A stretch of 64,000 nt of DNA from contig NZ_QEHM01000008.1 of assembly GCF_003116585.1 (NCBI RefSeq), forward strand, positions 284,906-348,905, read 5' to 3'. The translations under genes were made by a program, and so were the position numbers. The notes under the pieces were generated by a model. The model was not told the origin of the DNA and ran no database searches. It was given only the letters and a program-made list of their open reading frames with translations. The stretch comes from Albibacillus kandeliae (lineage in GTDB: Bacteria; Pseudomonadota; Alphaproteobacteria; Rhodobacterales; Rhodobacteraceae). Each line of letters opens with the position of its first letter. Position 1 is the stretch's first letter. Shown one piece after another: positions 1 to 9,278 of this stretch.

Positions 1-1262
1 AGAAGACAGAAACCCTTGTCGTGGGCGCCGGTCAGGCAGGTATCGCGGCAAGCGAACACCTGAGCGCCTGTGGCATTCCCCATATCGTTCTCGAACGTCA
101 CCGCATTGCCGAGCGCTGGCGCTCCGAACGCTGGGATTCGCTGGTGGCGAACGGCCCTGCGTGGCACGACCGTTTCCCCGGCATGGAATTCCCCGAGGAT
201 GGCCCGGATGATTTCGTGGCCAAAGACAAGGTCGCCGACTACTTCGTCGCCTATGCCGACAAGATCGCCGCGCCCGTCCGCACCGGCGTCGAGGTGACCC
301 GGGTCGCGCGCATCGAAGGGCGTCCCGGCTTTCGCGTCGAGACCTCGCAGGGCGTGATCGAAGCCAATTACGTGATCGCCGCCACCGGCCCCTTCCAGAC
401 GCCGGTCATCCCGCCGCTGGTGCCCGAAACCGCTGGCGTGACCCAGATGCACTCCTCGGCCTACCGCAATCCCGGCCAACTGGCCGACGGCGCCGTTCTG
501 GTCGTCGGCGCGGGGTCGTCCGGCGTGCAGATCGCCGATGAGCTGCTGGCCTCGGGCCGTCAGGTCTACCTCTCGGTCGGCCCGCACGACCGTCCGCCGC
601 GTGCCTATCGCGGGCGCGACTTCGTCTGGTGGCTCGGCGTTCTGAACAAGTGGGACATGGAAGCGACCCCCGGCGTCGAACACACCACCATCGCCGTCTC
701 GGGCGCGCGCGGTGGCGAGACCATCGACTTCCGCCGCCTCGCCCATCAGGGCATGACCCTCGTCGGACGCACCGGGAGCTTCGCCGATGGCGCGATCCGT
801 TTCGCCACTGATCTTGCGCAGAACGTGCGCAACGGCGACACCTACCTGATGAAGCTGCTGGACGAGGCCGACGCCTTTGTCGAGCGCAACGGGCTCGACC
901 TGCCCGAGGACCCCGAGGCGCGCCGTCAACTCTCCGACCCCGCCTGCATGACCGACCCGATCCTCTCGCTGGATCTGGCCGAGGCCGGGATCAGCACGAT
1001 CATCTGGGCCACCGGCTTCACCGCCGATTATTCGTGGCTGCCCGAGGGCGCCCTCGACTCCACCGGCCGGCCCGCGCACCAGCGCGGCGTGTCCTCCGAA
1101 CCCGGCGTCTACTTCCTCGGCCTGCCCTGGCAGACGCGGCGCGGCTCCTCCTTCATCTGGGGCGTCTGGTTCGACGCACGCTACGTGGCCGACCATATTG
1201 CCAAACAACGCGGCTACATGGCCTACACGGCCCCGGCACCGCACGAAACCGTCGACGCCTGA
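1..1262 (+). CDS. Flavin-containing monooxygenase-like NAD(P)/FAD oxidoreductase, 5' partial
   Basis: The reading frame is open to the left edge. The first complete codon is at base 3, and the FAD-binding GxGxxG (VVGAGQAG) begins within the first ten residues, so only a few N-terminal residues are missing. A second Rossmann motif (VVGAGSSGVQ) near residue 160 would bind NADPH. A late ATG-type motif (WATGF) is typical of the FMO/Baeyer-Villiger superfamily. Such enzymes hydroxylate N- or S-containing substrates or insert oxygen next to ketones. The next gene follows after 19 bases, so this is part of an operon with RidA, DUF1028 and aldehyde dehydrogenase genes. The substrate cannot be read from the sequence; oxidation of an amine is an inference from the neighbours. 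Confidence 0.85.
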   Translation, partial: KTETLVVGAGQAGIAASEHLSACGIPHIVLERHRIAERWRSERWDSLVANGPAWHDRFPGMEFPEDGPDDFVAKDKVADYFVAYADKIAAPVRTGVEVTRVARIEGRPGFRVETSQGVIEANYVIAATGPFQTPVIPPLVPETAGVTQMHSSAYRNPGQLADGAVLVVGAGSSGVQIADELLASGRQVYLSVGPHDRPPRAYRGRDFVWWLGVLNKWDMEATPGVEHTTIAVSGARGGETIDFRRLAHQGMTLVGRTGSFADGAIRFATDLAQNVRNGDTYLMKLLDEADAFVERNGLDLPEDPEARRQLSDPACMTDPILSLDLAEAGISTIIWATGFTADYSWLPEGALDSTGRPAHQRGVSSEPGVYFLGLPWQTRRGSSFIWGVWFDARYVADHIAKQRGYMAYTAPAPHETVDA

Positions 1263-1281
1263 CATCCTCTCGGAGACCAAA

Positions 1282-1695
1282 ATGGCCCACACCCGCATCC
1301 GCAAGTTCAATACCAAGGACACCTATCCCGAGCAGAAGCTCGACAACGACCTCTGCCAGGCCGTCGTCGCGCGCGGGCGCATGGTGTTCCTGCGCGGCCA
1401 GTGCCCGCAGGAGCTCGACACCGCCAAGAACATCGAGAGCCACGATCCGGTCGAGCAGACCCACAAGGTCATGCAGAACATCAAGCAGCTGATGGAGGAA
1501 TGCGGCGGCGGGATGGAGCATGTCTGCCGCGTGCAGGTCTTCCTGACCGACGTGCGCAACCGCGAGGCCGTCTACCGGACCATGGGCGAGTACATCAAGG
1601 GCGTGCACCCGGTCTCCACCGGTCTGGTCGTCACCGCGCTGGCGCGTCCCGACTGGCTGGTCGAGATCGAAGCCACCGCCGTGATCCCGGACTGA
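1282..1695 (+). CDS. RidA/YjgF/UK114 family protein
   Basis: This is a 137-residue protein of usual RidA length. RidA-family proteins hydrolyse reactive enamine/imine intermediates made by amine- or amino-acid-oxidising enzymes. The C-terminal pattern ARPDWLVEIEATA carries the Arg and Glu expected near the active site. I chose the ATG at 1282, where the protein aligns with the family start; an upstream in-frame extension would overlap the previous gene. Within an operon of flavin and aldehyde-oxidising enzymes it probably removes imines produced by amine oxidation (inference). Which Rid subfamily it belongs to is not certain. Confidence 0.88.
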   Translation: MAHTRIRKFNTKDTYPEQKLDNDLCQAVVARGRMVFLRGQCPQELDTAKNIESHDPVEQTHKVMQNIKQLMEECGGGMEHVCRVQVFLTDVRNREAVYRTMGEYIKGVHPVSTGLVVTALARPDWLVEIEATAVIPD

Positions 1696-1699
1696 GCCG

Positions 1700-2374
1700 A
1701 TGACCTTCTCGCTCGTCGCCCGCTGCGCCGAGACCGGCATGTTCGGCATGGCCATCTCGTCCTCCTCTCCCGCCGTGGCCGCGCGCTGCGCCTATGCCCG
1801 CGCGGGCGTCGGCGCGGTGGCGAGCCAGAACGTCACCGATCCCACGCTCGGCCCCCTTGCGCTCGACCTGATGGAGGGCGGCCTGTCCGCCCCCGAGGCT
1901 GTGGATGAGGTCAGAAAACGTGGCAAGTTCATCGAGTACCGTCAGGTTCTTGCTGTGGACAAGATGGGCCGCACGGCGATCCACTCCGGCCCGAACAGCC
2001 TTGGCATCTGGACCCAGGCCCAGGCCGAGAACGTCGCCTCGGGCGGCAACCTGCTGGCCAACGACAGCGTCCCGCAGGCCATCGTGGACGGCTACCTTGC
2101 CGCCAAGGGCCATATCGGCGACCGCCTGATCGCCGCCATGCGCGCCGGGCTGGCGGCAGGTGGCGAGGCCGGGCCGGTTCACTCTGCTGGCATGCTGATC
2201 GTCGACAAGGTCAGCTGGCCGGTGGCCGAACTGCGCTGCGACTGGACCGAGGGCAACCCGATCGAGGACATCGCCCGCGCCTGGGAGGTCTACAAGCCCC
2301 AGCTCGACGCCTACATCCAGCGCGCCCTCGACCCGCGCGAGGCACCCTCCTACGGGGTTCCGGGGGACGAGTAA
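1700..2374 (+). CDS. DUF1028 family protein (Ntn-hydrolase fold)
   Basis: This 224-residue protein opens with MTFSLVARCAETGMFGMAIS and continues with the SSPAVAARC and GAVASQNVTDP segments that define DUF1028. The family is assigned to the Ntn-hydrolase superfamily by similarity and its members often sit in amine, opine or peptide catabolic operons. No reaction is firmly established. It starts 4 bases after the RidA stop, so the two are translationally linked. A hydrolase role on an amide bond is an inference. Confidence 0.85.
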   Translation: MTFSLVARCAETGMFGMAISSSSPAVAARCAYARAGVGAVASQNVTDPTLGPLALDLMEGGLSAPEAVDEVRKRGKFIEYRQVLAVDKMGRTAIHSGPNSLGIWTQAQAENVASGGNLLANDSVPQAIVDGYLAAKGHIGDRLIAAMRAGLAAGGEAGPVHSAGMLIVDKVSWPVAELRCDWTEGNPIEDIARAWEVYKPQLDAYIQRALDPREAPSYGVPGDE

Positions 2375-2449
2375 GCCCGCGTCTCCGCCCCTCTTCGGGC
2401 TGCCGTCATGGCACCAGCCGACAATCCACCACTCAACGCGAGGGGCTTC

Positions 2450-3934
2450 ATGACCTTCACCTACACCGAATGGAAAGCACGCGCCGCCGGGCTCACCTTC
2501 CGCAACGACCTCTATATCGACGGCGCCTTCACCCCGGCCGCCTCCGGTCAGCGCTTCGAAACCGTCAACCCCGGCACCGGGGAGGTCCTCACCGAGGTCG
2601 CGCGCGGTGGGGCCGAGGACATCGACCGCGCTGTGAAATCCGCCCGCCGCGCCTTCGAGGATGGCCGCTGGTCGCGCAAGACACCGGGAGAACGCAAGGA
2701 GGTCCTGCTGGCCCTCGCCGCGCTGATCCGCGAGAATATCCCCGAACTCGCCCTGCTCGACACGCTCGACATGGGCAAGACGATCTCCGACAGCTCGACC
2801 ATCGACGCCCCCGGTTCCGCGCATTTCTTCCAGTGGCACGCCGAGGCCATCGACAAGCTCTATGACGAGGTCGCCCCGACCGGTGGTCGCGATCTCGCCC
2901 TGATCCGCCGGGTGCCGCTTGGCGTCGTCGGCGCAGTGGTGCCGTGGAACTTCCCGCTCGACATGGCGACGTGGAAGCTGGCCCCGGCACTCGCCGCAGG
3001 CAATTCGGTGGTGCTGAAACCGGCCGAACAGTCGCCGCTCTCCGCCCTCATGCTGGCCGAACTCGCCACCCGCGCGGGCCTGCCCGACGGCGTGCTGAAC
3101 GTCGTCACCGGCTACGGCGAGGACGCGGGTCAGGCGCTTGGCCGTCACCCGGATGTCGATTGCCTCGTCTTCACTGGCTCCACCGCCGTCGGCAAGCTGT
3201 TCCAGCGCTACGCGGGCGAGAGCAACATGAAGCAGGTCTGGCTGGAAACCGGCGGCAAGAGCCCGAACCTGATCTTCGCCGACGCCGACCTCGACGCAGC
3301 CGCCGACATGGCCGCATTCGGCATCTTCTTCAACCAGGGCGAGGTCTGCTCCGCCAACTCCCGGCTGCTGGTCCATGCCAGCGTGAAGGACGAGCTGATC
3401 GACCGCCTGCGCGACCGCGCGTCCAAGGTCGTCCTCGGCGACCCGCTCGACCCGGCCACCACGATGGGCTCTCTCGTCGACCGCGCCCATGCGGAGCGTG
3501 TCATGGGCTTTGTCGAGCGCGCGAAATCCGACGCAAGGCTGGTCTGCGGCGGCGAGCGGCTGACGCTGATGGGGTCCGACGCCTACGTGACGCCGACGAT
3601 CTTCGACCGGGTCGAGCCCGGGCACGAAATCGCCCGCGACGAAGTCTTTGGCCCGGTCCTCGCGGTGCAGACCTTCGAGACCGACGACGAGGCGATCCGC
3701 ATCGCCAACGACTCGGTCTATGGCCTCGCCGCCTCGGTCTGGACCCGCGACCTGACCCGCGCCCTCTCGGTCTCGGACGCGCTGTTCGCCGGGACCGTTT
3801 CGGTCAACACGGTGGACGCGCTCTCGGCCATGACGCCCTTTGGCGGCATGAAGCAGTCGGGCTTCGGCCGCGATCTCTCGCTGCATTCCTTCGACAAGTA
3901 CTCGGCGCTCAAGACCACCTGGATCAAGTATTAA
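2450..3934 (+). CDS. PuuC-like aldehyde dehydrogenase
   Basis: This 494-residue NAD(P)-dependent aldehyde dehydrogenase has the catalytic Cys at about residue 300 (QGEVCSAN) and the general-base Glu at about residue 266 (LETGGKS). The Rossmann segment FTGSTAVGK is present. Overall sequence, including the N-terminal YTEWKARA-type lead and the end PFGGMKQSGFGRD, resembles E. coli PuuC, which oxidises gamma-glutamyl-aminobutyraldehyde in putrescine breakdown. The ATG at 2450 has a GAGGGG ribosome site just before it and is preferred over an ATG at 2408. It is the last gene before the hairpin at 3949-3993. Polyamine-derived aldehydes are the likely substrates (inference, supported by the PotABCD-type importer downstream). 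Confidence 0.88.
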   Translation: MTFTYTEWKARAAGLTFRNDLYIDGAFTPAASGQRFETVNPGTGEVLTEVARGGAEDIDRAVKSARRAFEDGRWSRKTPGERKEVLLALAALIRENIPELALLDTLDMGKTISDSSTIDAPGSAHFFQWHAEAIDKLYDEVAPTGGRDLALIRRVPLGVVGAVVPWNFPLDMATWKLAPALAAGNSVVLKPAEQSPLSALMLAELATRAGLPDGVLNVVTGYGEDAGQALGRHPDVDCLVFTGSTAVGKLFQRYAGESNMKQVWLETGGKSPNLIFADADLDAAADMAAFGIFFNQGEVCSANSRLLVHASVKDELIDRLRDRASKVVLGDPLDPATTMGSLVDRAHAERVMGFVERAKSDARLVCGGERLTLMGSDAYVTPTIFDRVEPGHEIARDEVFGPVLAVQTFETDDEAIRIANDSVYGLAASVWTRDLTRALSVSDALFAGTVSVNTVDALSAMTPFGGMKQSGFGRDLSLHSFDKYSALKTTWIKY

Positions 3935-3948
3935 CCTCCTGCGATCAA

Positions 3949-3993
3949 AACGGAAAACGGCGCGTCGAAGACCTCGGCGCGCCGTTTTCCGTT
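3949..3993 (+). terminator. Strong 16-bp hairpin after aldehyde dehydrogenase
   Basis: Two perfect 16-base arms (3949-3964 and 3978-3993) enclose a 13-base loop. The arms start and end A/T-rich, so the stem itself supplies a TTTTCC run on its 3' side. It lies 15 bases after the aldehyde dehydrogenase stop and before the LysR gene, so it most likely ends the upstream operon. Confidence 0.75.
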
Positions 3994-4085
3994 CCTGGCG
4001 CGGCCCACGTAGCACCACCGCAACCTTGACTGGTCCCTCCATGTCGCTTAGCCCCAGCCTAACGCGTCACACCAGAGGCTTTGCT

Positions 4086-5039
4086 GTGCCCTTACGCTTC
4101 ACCCTGCGCCAGCTCGAATACTTCGTCGCCGTGGGCGAGGAAGGGTCCATTGCGCAGGCGGCGGGCAAGGTGAATGTCTCCTCGCCCTCCATCTCGGCCG
4201 CGATCACCCAGATGGAGGCGGAGTTCGGGCTCCAGCTCTTTGCCCGCAAGCACGCGCACGGCCTCGCCCTCACCCAGGCCGGACGGCAGTTCCTCGTTCA
4301 GGCCAAGACCGTGCTGGCCGAGGCGGACCGGCTCAACAGCCTCGCCAACGAGATCACCGGCCGCGTCCGTGGCCCGCTCAACGTCGGCTGCCTGCTGACC
4401 TTTGCCCAGATCGTCCTCCCCCATCTGCGGCGCAGCTTCATCTCGCGCTTTCCCGAGGTGCAGTTCCACCAGTTCGAACGCGACCAGCAGGCCATCTTCG
4501 ACGGGCTGCGCGACGCCGAGATCGACATCGCCCTCACCTACGACCTCGATATTCCCCCGGATCTCGAATTCGTGCCGCTGTTCAACCTGCCGCCCTACGC
4601 GCTGCTGCCCGACACCCACGACCTCGCCAACCGCCGCATGCTCTCGCCCGAGGATCTCGCGCCCTACCCGATGGTCCTGCTCGACCTGCCGCACTCGGGG
4701 CCCTACTTTCTCTCCTTCTTCGCCGAGGCCGGGATCGAGCCGAACATCGTCGAACGCACCCGCGATCTCGAGGTCATGCGCTCGCTGGTCGCCAATGGCT
4801 TCGGCTTCTCCATCGCCAATATCCGCCATACGTCCGAACGCGCGCCGGACGGCAAACCGCTGCGATTCGTGCCGCTTTCGGACCGGTTGCGCGCGCTGAG
4901 GATGGGGATGGTTCTGGCCGGAGGGGTCAAGAACACCCTGACCGTTCGGGCGCTCATCGACCATTGCAAAGAAAACCTGACGCCCGAACTGACGCCCGGC
5001 CTGAAAGTGCGCGGCGCAGGCGGTTTCCGGGACGCGTGA
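4086..5039 (+). CDS. LysR family transcriptional regulator
   Basis: The protein is 317 residues from a GTG at 4086, which has an AGAGG ribosome site 7 bases upstream; in-frame ATG 4041 and TTG 4026 would only add an unconserved tail. The N-terminal winged helix (LRQLEYFVAVGEEGSIAQAA, SSPSISAAI) is typical, and the rest is the periplasmic-binding-like effector domain. It sits between the RidA/DUF1028/ALDH group and the TMADH-like enzyme and importer, all on the same strand. It is therefore the obvious candidate regulator of the whole cluster. The effector is unknown. Confidence 0.9.
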   Translation: MPLRFTLRQLEYFVAVGEEGSIAQAAGKVNVSSPSISAAITQMEAEFGLQLFARKHAHGLALTQAGRQFLVQAKTVLAEADRLNSLANEITGRVRGPLNVGCLLTFAQIVLPHLRRSFISRFPEVQFHQFERDQQAIFDGLRDAEIDIALTYDLDIPPDLEFVPLFNLPPYALLPDTHDLANRRMLSPEDLAPYPMVLLDLPHSGPYFLSFFAEAGIEPNIVERTRDLEVMRSLVANGFGFSIANIRHTSERAPDGKPLRFVPLSDRLRALRMGMVLAGGVKNTLTVRALIDHCKENLTPELTPGLKVRGAGGFRDA

Positions 5040-5206
5040 TGAATTTTCACGCAGTTTTGGGACGCGCCAACGGGATAGGCGCTGCCTAAGTCAAGCTTCC
5101 GAATTGCTTAATTTACCCAAAGCCGCCGGTCGGGGACTTTGGATCCGCGCGCGGGTGCTTGCCACGGCCCCGCGCTTCACCAGTACTAGCCAGGGAAGAC
5201 AGCCAA
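5040..5206 (+). promoter_or_regulatory. Probable promoter/control region for the TMADH-like and importer operon
   Basis: This 167-base gap follows the LysR gene and precedes the long co-directional run from 5207 to 15596. It is more A/T-rich than its surroundings around 5100-5118 and holds a short dyad AATT-N4-AATT at 5102-5113. No clear -35/-10 pair was assigned. It is the natural site for LysR control, but that is inferred from position only. Confidence 0.3.
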
Positions 5207-7276
5207 TTGCGTGATCCGCGCTACGATATCCTGTTCGAGCCGATGCAGATCGGTCCTCTCACCGCCAAGAACCGGTTCTACCAGGTCCCGCATTGCAACG
5301 GTGGCGGCTATCGCGACCCCTCGGCCGCGGCGGCCATGCGCGGCATCAAGTCCGAGGGCGGCTGGGGCGTGATCTTTACCGAGCAGTGCGAGATGCACCA
5401 CACCTCGGAAATCACGCCGTTCATCGAACTCCGCCTCTGGGAAGACAAGGATATCCCTCAGCTTGCCAAGATGGCGGGCAAGATGAAGGAGCACGGCGCG
5501 CTTGCGGGCATCCAGCTGGCCTATTCGGGCATCAACGGCCCGAACCTCTATACCAAGGAGGTGCCGCTGGCGCCCTCCGCCCTGCCGATCCGCACCTTCA
5601 CCAACGATCCGGTGCAGGCGCGCGCGCTCGACAAGCAGGACATCCGTGACCTCCGCCGCTGGTTCGTGAACGCAGCCAAACGCTCGCAGATGGCCGGGTT
5701 TGACCTGATCTGCCTCTACGGCGCGCATGGCTTCGGCATCTTCCAGCACTTCCTGTCCCGCGCCACCAACCACCGCTCGGACGAATACGGCGGCTCGCTC
5801 GAGAACCGCTCGCGCTTTGCCCGCGAGGTGATCGAGGACATGCGCGAGGCCGTGGGCGAGACGATGGCACTGACTCTGCGCGTCAGCCTGGACGAGACCA
5901 TCGGCGAGCTCGGCTTCTCCAACGCAGAGGTGCGCGACTTCATCGAGATGAACCGCGACCTGCCCGACCTCTGGGACCTCGCGCAGGGCACGTGGGAAGA
6001 TTGTTCCGGCCCCTCCCGCTTCAAGGAAGAAGCGGCGCAGGAGACCCTCGTGCGCGGCATCAAGGAACTGTCGGACAAGCCCGTCGTGGGCGTCGGCCGC
6101 TTCACCTCGCCCGATGTGATGGCCAAGATGATCCGCACCGGCACGCTCGATTTCATCGGCTGCGCGCGCCCCTCCATCGCCGACCCCTTCCTGCCGAAAA
6201 AGGTCGAGGAAGGCCGCATCGAGGACATCCGCGAGTGCATCGGCTGCAATATCTGCATCACCGGCGACATGACCATGTCGATCAGCCGCTGCACCCAGAA
6301 CCCGACCTTCATGGAGGAATGGCGCAAGGGCTGGCACCCGGAACGGATGAACGCCAAGGGCAAGAGCTCCAACGTGCTGGTGGTCGGTTCCGGCCCCGCC
6401 GGGCTGGAAGCCGCCCGCGCGCTGGCCGAACGCGGCTATGACGTGGCGCTGGCCGAGGCCGGCACCGAGCTTGGCGGCCGCGTGGCGCGCGAATGCAAGC
6501 TGCCGGGGCTTTCGGCCTGGGGTCGCGTCGCGGATTACCGCAAGTACCAGCTGAGCCAGAAGACCAACGTCGAGACGTACTTCGACAGCCCGCTCTCGGC
6601 CGAGGAAATCCTCGAGTTCGGGTTCGAGAACGTCGCCATCGCCACCGGCGCGACATGGCGCCGGGACGGCGTCTCGCGGCAGCACGTCGTGGCCATGCCC
6701 ATCGACGCGGCCATGCCCCTGTTCACCCCGGACGACATCATGGCCGGGCAGCGCCCGTCGGGCCACGTGGTGATCTTCGACGACGATCACTACTACATGG
6801 GCGGCGTGCTGGCTGAACTGCTGATCAAGGAAGGCTGCAAGGTCACCCTGATCACGCCCTCGGCCTTCGTTTCGGACTGGACCAACAACACGCTGGAACA
6901 GTCGACGATCCACCGCCGCCTCGCCGAGATGGGCGTCGACATCGTGCTGAACCGCGGCGTCGCCGAGGTCGCGGCCGGTCACGTCGTGTCGAACTGCGTC
7001 TACACCGACACCACCCGCAGCTACGACTGTGACGCCGTCGTCATGGTCGCCTCGCGGCAGGGCAACGACACGGTCTTCGAAGCGCTGAAGGCGCGGCAGG
7101 CGGACTGGGTCGATGCAGGCATCAAGACGATCAAGCTGATCGGCGACGCCAACGCCCCCGGCCCCATCGCATGGGCGACCTACGCCGGGCATCGCTTTGC
7201 GCGGGAACTCGACGGAGAGGACATCGGCGACGCCCTGCCCTTCCGCCGGGAAATCACCGAACTGGCCCTGGACTGA
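5207..7276 (+). CDS. Trimethylamine dehydrogenase-like FMN/4Fe-4S oxidoreductase
   Basis: This 689-residue member of the Old Yellow Enzyme/TMADH class has an N-terminal FMN TIM barrel (RDPRYDILFEP start, then YGGSLENRSR). A cysteine cluster C344-x2-C347-x2-C350-x11-C362 would bind a 4Fe-4S centre. A C-terminal ADP/FAD-binding part begins at VLVVGSGPAGLEAARAL. Relatives demethylate or oxidise tri- and dimethylamine, N-methylproline or similar N-methyl compounds, passing electrons to ETF. The start is a TTG at 5207 after an AGGGA site, matching where relatives begin. It leads the operon that includes the PotABCD-type importer. The actual substrate is not known. Confidence 0.85.
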   Translation: MRDPRYDILFEPMQIGPLTAKNRFYQVPHCNGGGYRDPSAAAAMRGIKSEGGWGVIFTEQCEMHHTSEITPFIELRLWEDKDIPQLAKMAGKMKEHGALAGIQLAYSGINGPNLYTKEVPLAPSALPIRTFTNDPVQARALDKQDIRDLRRWFVNAAKRSQMAGFDLICLYGAHGFGIFQHFLSRATNHRSDEYGGSLENRSRFAREVIEDMREAVGETMALTLRVSLDETIGELGFSNAEVRDFIEMNRDLPDLWDLAQGTWEDCSGPSRFKEEAAQETLVRGIKELSDKPVVGVGRFTSPDVMAKMIRTGTLDFIGCARPSIADPFLPKKVEEGRIEDIRECIGCNICITGDMTMSISRCTQNPTFMEEWRKGWHPERMNAKGKSSNVLVVGSGPAGLEAARALAERGYDVALAEAGTELGGRVARECKLPGLSAWGRVADYRKYQLSQKTNVETYFDSPLSAEEILEFGFENVAIATGATWRRDGVSRQHVVAMPIDAAMPLFTPDDIMAGQRPSGHVVIFDDDHYYMGGVLAELLIKEGCKVTLITPSAFVSDWTNNTLEQSTIHRRLAEMGVDIVLNRGVAEVAAGHVVSNCVYTDTTRSYDCDAVVMVASRQGNDTVFEALKARQADWVDAGIKTIKLIGDANAPGPIAWATYAGHRFARELDGEDIGDALPFRREITELALD

Positions 7277-7323
7277 CGGGAATGATCCGGGCCGGTACCG
7301 GCCCGACGAGGAAAGGCACCGAC

Positions 7324-8403
7324 TTGGAAACGCGCAAAAAGGCAGTTGAAATCAGGCAGGTCTCGAAGATGTTCGGGACCTTCCAGGCCCTCGAGACCGT
7401 CTCCTTCGACATCTACGACAACGAGTTCTTCACCCTGCTCGGCCCCTCGGGCTGCGGCAAGACCACGTTGCTGCGGATGATCGCGGGGTTCGAGGAACCG
7501 TCCACCGGGCAGATCGTGCTGCACGGCAACGACATCCAGGCCCTGCCGCCGCACAAGCGCCGGGTGAACACGGTGTTCCAGAGCTACGCGCTGTTCCCGC
7601 ACATGACGCTGGAACAGAACATCGCCTATGCGCTGGAGAACCTTGGCTGGCCCAAGGAGATGATCCGCGCCCGCGTGGCCGAGATGCTGGACCTCGTCCA
7701 CATGTCCAAGTTCGCCCGCCGCAAGCCGCAGCAGCTCTCGGGCGGCCAGCGGCAGCGCATCGCGCTGGCTCGCGCCCTCGCGCCCGAGCCCGAAGTCCTG
7801 CTGCTGGACGAGCCGCTCTCCGCGCTCGACCTCAAGCTCCGGCAGGCCATGCGCGAGGAACTGCGCGCCCTGCAACGCCAGACCGGGCTGACCTTCGTCT
7901 TCGTCACACACGACCAGGAAGAGGCGCTCGACATGTCCGACCGCATCTGCGTGCTGGGCGACGGGCGGATTCAGCAGCTTGGCACCCCGCGCGAGGTCTA
8001 CGAGGATCCGTCGAACCGTTTCGTGGCGCATTTCATCGGCGAGACCAACTTCTTCGACGTGGACGTGCTCTCGGTCGAGGGCGACATGGCACGCGTGCGC
8101 ACGCCGCTCGGCCTCGACCTCACCGCCTCGCAGAAACACGTCGCCGCGGACCAGTCCCGCGCGACCCTGTCGCTCCGCCCCGAGAAGATCGGGCTCGAAG
8201 AGCAGGCCACCGGCGAGATCCTCACGGGGACGGTCACCTCGACCAACTACCTTGGCGGCTACACCTACTACGTGATCCGCGTGGGCGAGGCCGACATCCG
8301 CGTCTCGCGCCGCAACGCGATGAGCCATGTCCCCTCGCTCGCCGAGGGCGCGACCGTCCGGCTGGGCTTCCTGCCCGAATCCGCAAGGGTGCTCGGCCAA
8401 TGA
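7324..8403 (+). CDS. potA: ABC importer ATP-binding protein, PotA type
   Basis: The protein is 359 residues from a TTG at 7324, with an AGGAAAGG ribosome site upstream; ATG 7282 is an alternative. Walker A (GPSGCGKTT), signature (LSGGQRQR), Walker B (LLLDEPLSALD) and the H-loop (VTHDQEEA) are all intact. The C-terminal TOBE-like regulatory region is typical of the polyamine/iron importer subfamily. Its stop overlaps the next ATG by four bases (ATGA), coupling it to the first permease. It energises the importer made with the next three genes. Spermidine/putrescine-like solutes are expected from the family. Confidence 0.9.
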   Translation: METRKKAVEIRQVSKMFGTFQALETVSFDIYDNEFFTLLGPSGCGKTTLLRMIAGFEEPSTGQIVLHGNDIQALPPHKRRVNTVFQSYALFPHMTLEQNIAYALENLGWPKEMIRARVAEMLDLVHMSKFARRKPQQLSGGQRQRIALARALAPEPEVLLLDEPLSALDLKLRQAMREELRALQRQTGLTFVFVTHDQEEALDMSDRICVLGDGRIQQLGTPREVYEDPSNRFVAHFIGETNFFDVDVLSVEGDMARVRTPLGLDLTASQKHVAADQSRATLSLRPEKIGLEEQATGEILTGTVTSTNYLGGYTYYVIRVGEADIRVSRRNAMSHVPSLAEGATVRLGFLPESARVLGQ

Positions 8404-9278
8404 GGGACTTCCGGTTCTGGGGCCTGCTGCCCGCCCACGTGCTGATGGCCCTGACGCTGATCGTGCCGATCCTGATCATCGTCGCGGTCTCCTTCTCGAC
8501 CCGGGGCGCCTATGGCGGGTTCGAGTTCACCTTCACCACCGACGCCTATCGCCAGATCCTGTTCAACGAGGGCTGGACCGGCGAGCTGGAGTTCAACCCC
8601 CAGTATCTCTACATCATCGGGCGCACCGTCCTGCTGGCCTGCTGCACCACCTTCCTGTGCATGGCGCTGGCCTTTCCCATCGCCTACTGGATCACGCTGC
8701 AGGGCCACAAGGCGCGCGTCATCCTCCTCTTCGCCGTGACCCTGCCGTTCTGGGTCTCGATGATCGTGCGGGTCTATGCCTGGCTGATCATCCTCGGCAA
8801 CGACGGGGTGATCGAAAAGGGCCTGCGCCTGACCGGGCTGGTCGACGACCTGCCCAGTCTGCTGTTCAACAACGGCGCAATGCTGGCGGGGATGGTCTAT
8901 TCCTACATCCCGCTGATGATCCTGCCGGTCTTCGCCTCCATCGAAAAGCTGGACCCGGCCCTGATCGAGGCCAGCCACGACCTGCACGGCAGCCGCTGGG
9001 TCACGCTGCGCCGGATCATCCTGCCGCTCTGCTGGCCGGGTCTGGTCGCCGGGGCCATCCTTGTCTTCGTGCCCTGCCTCGGCGCGGTGCTGGAGCCCGT
9101 GCTGCTGGGCGGCGGCAAGATCCTGATGATGGGCAACCTGATCCAGATGCAGTTCGGCGGTGCCCGCAACTGGCCCTTCGGCGCCTCCATCGCCATCGTC
9201 CTGATGTGCCTCGTGATGGTCTTCCTGCTGCTGAACGGCCTGCGCGCCACCCGCAAGGCAATGGAGGAGATGGCCTGA
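8400..9278 (+). CDS. potB: ABC importer inner-membrane permease, PotB type
   Basis: This 292-residue protein has about six membrane segments and the permease EAA loop (EASHDLHGSRW near residue 190). That loop contacts the ATPase. It overlaps the ATPase gene by four bases and the next permease by one. The N-terminal part has a large periplasmic loop as in PotB/PotH proteins. It forms the channel with the following PotC-type permease. Confidence 0.9.
   Translation: MRDFRFWGLLPAHVLMALTLIVPILIIVAVSFSTRGAYGGFEFTFTTDAYRQILFNEGWTGELEFNPQYLYIIGRTVLLACCTTFLCMALAFPIAYWITLQGHKARVILLFAVTLPFWVSMIVRVYAWLIILGNDGVIEKGLRLTGLVDDLPSLLFNNGAMLAGMVYSYIPLMILPVFASIEKLDPALIEASHDLHGSRWVTLRRIILPLCWPGLVAGAILVFVPCLGAVLEPVLLGGGKILMMGNLIQMQFGGARNWPFGASIAIVLMCLVMVFLLLNGLRATRKAMEEMA

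Noticed and set aside
1631..4042. Very long open frame on the minus strand opposite RidA, DUF1028 and aldehyde dehydrogenase
   Set aside because: It is a high-GC shadow: low-complexity Gly/Arg/Val-rich translation, while the plus strand holds three recognisable families.
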